NCBI RefSeq assembly: GCF_000443165.1
Contig: NZ_ATJV01000054.1
Span: 1 to 49,493 of the forward strand
Length of the DNA: 49,493 bases
Source of the DNA: Thauera terpenica 58Eu
GTDB lineage: Bacteria; Pseudomonadota; Gammaproteobacteria; Burkholderiales; Rhodocyclaceae
Reading direction: 5' to 3'
The notes under the pieces are model-generated. The model was not told where the DNA came from. It did not search any database and saw nothing but the letters and a program-made list of their open reading frames with translations. Positions 49,273-49,493 of the stretch are shown here, one piece after another (the first letter of the stretch is position 1; the number at the start of each line of letters is the position of its first letter). A program made the translations under genes and the position numbers.

Positions 49273-49322
49273 GTGTCTTTTTGCTGTTGTGAGCTAATCC
49301 TCGCTACAAGCTCGTTTTAAGC

Positions 49323-49350
49323 TTGACCTTTGCTTTTTGGTGTCTATAAT
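49323..49350 (+). promoter_or_regulatory. Strong promoter, probably P1 of an rRNA operon to the right
   Basis: TTGACC (49323-49328), a 16-base spacer and a perfect TATAAT (49345-49350) are followed by a GC-rich discriminator (TCGGCCTC), the mark of stringently controlled stable-RNA promoters. An A/T-containing stretch just upstream could be an UP element. No protein start follows within 140 bases, so a long untranslated leader such as that of a 16S gene is likely. Confidence 0.65.
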
Positions 49351-49485
49351 TCGGCCTCTCCTGGCGCTGACGCGGTTTGATTCCGGTCTTTGCGGTGGTG
49401 CTGGAGGTGAGGCGGGTTGGGTGTTTCGGGGGTTTCGGGTCGTGCGGTTGGAGGCACGGTTCGTTAAAAAGAGTTCCCGGGGTGC

Positions 49486-49491
49486 TTGACA
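49486..49491 (+). promoter_or_regulatory. Probable -35 box of a second promoter at the window edge
   Basis: A perfect TTGACA two bases before the window end follows a GTTAAAAAGAG tract. Its -10 would lie outside. Tandem strong promoters of this kind are typical upstream of 16S rRNA genes in this bacterial group, which supports the reading of the region as an rRNA leader. Confidence 0.5.
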
Positions 49492-49493
49492 GG

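Overview
The window reads as a chromosomal segment of a GC-rich betaproteobacterium, most likely Rhodocyclales/Zoogloeaceae (Azoarcus, Thauera or Aromatoleum type). This rests on the look of the protein sequences, the H-NS protein of the betaproteobacterial BpH3/Bv3F type, and the gene order rpsU-dnaG-rpoD, tsaD, plsY, folB. No rRNA gene lies inside the window to confirm the placement; a likely rRNA promoter region occupies its last ~170 bases.

Bases 1 to about 8,980 are an accessory region, the right-hand end of an integrated element. From the right it holds a tyrosine integrase next to the 3' end of tRNA-Ile2(CAT), an AlpA-like regulator, a winged-helix (HTH_36-like) protein that may act in replication, a stretch with facing DnaA boxes beside an AT-rich repeat region, a KfrA-like coiled-coil DNA-binding protein and a small unknown protein. 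Further left are Tn3-family remains (the 3' part of tnpA with its 38-bp end). Beyond them is one large gene (360-4154) joining a PD-(D/E)XK nuclease-like N-terminus to a STAND-type P-loop NTPase and a long, probably helical C-terminus. I judge this a candidate single-gene anti-phage system, and it is the most interesting feature here. A second, different Tn3-type end lies at 49-86 in the same orientation, so the gene sits in a mosaic of transposon debris. The left end of the element is outside the window.

Bases 8,979 to 49,272 are core chromosome. The macromolecular synthesis operon (rpsU-dnaG-rpoD, minus strand) ends with tRNA-Ile2 only nine bases after the rpoD stop, closed by a strong terminator. 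Next come tsaD (+), plsY (-), folB (+) and an H-NS-like gene (-). A long minus-strand cluster follows, transcribed leuS-lptE-holA-proA-chalcone isomerase-like-ogt-xerD-ybaK, then an unknown 108-residue protein (-).

The uvrD/rep helicase (+) and an orphan parA (-) converge on a block of direct and inverted repeats. A plus-strand run carries maeB, an outer-membrane phospholipase A, a quinone oxidoreductase and dnaE. Then come sulP and metG (-), an OmpA-like lipoprotein (-), mrp/apbC, dcd and an Orn/Lys/Arg decarboxylase (+), the thyA-folA pair (-) and a degenerate PilZ-like protein (+).

Functional themes of the core part are DNA replication and transcription (dnaG, dnaE, holA, rpoD), thymidylate and folate supply (dcd, thyA, folA, folB), tRNA charging and quality control (leuS, metG, ybaK, tsaD, tRNA-Ile2), envelope building (plsY, lptE, pldA, OmpA-like) and central metabolism (maeB, proA). 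All starts were chosen from family alignment knowledge and visible ribosome binding sites; no database search was run.
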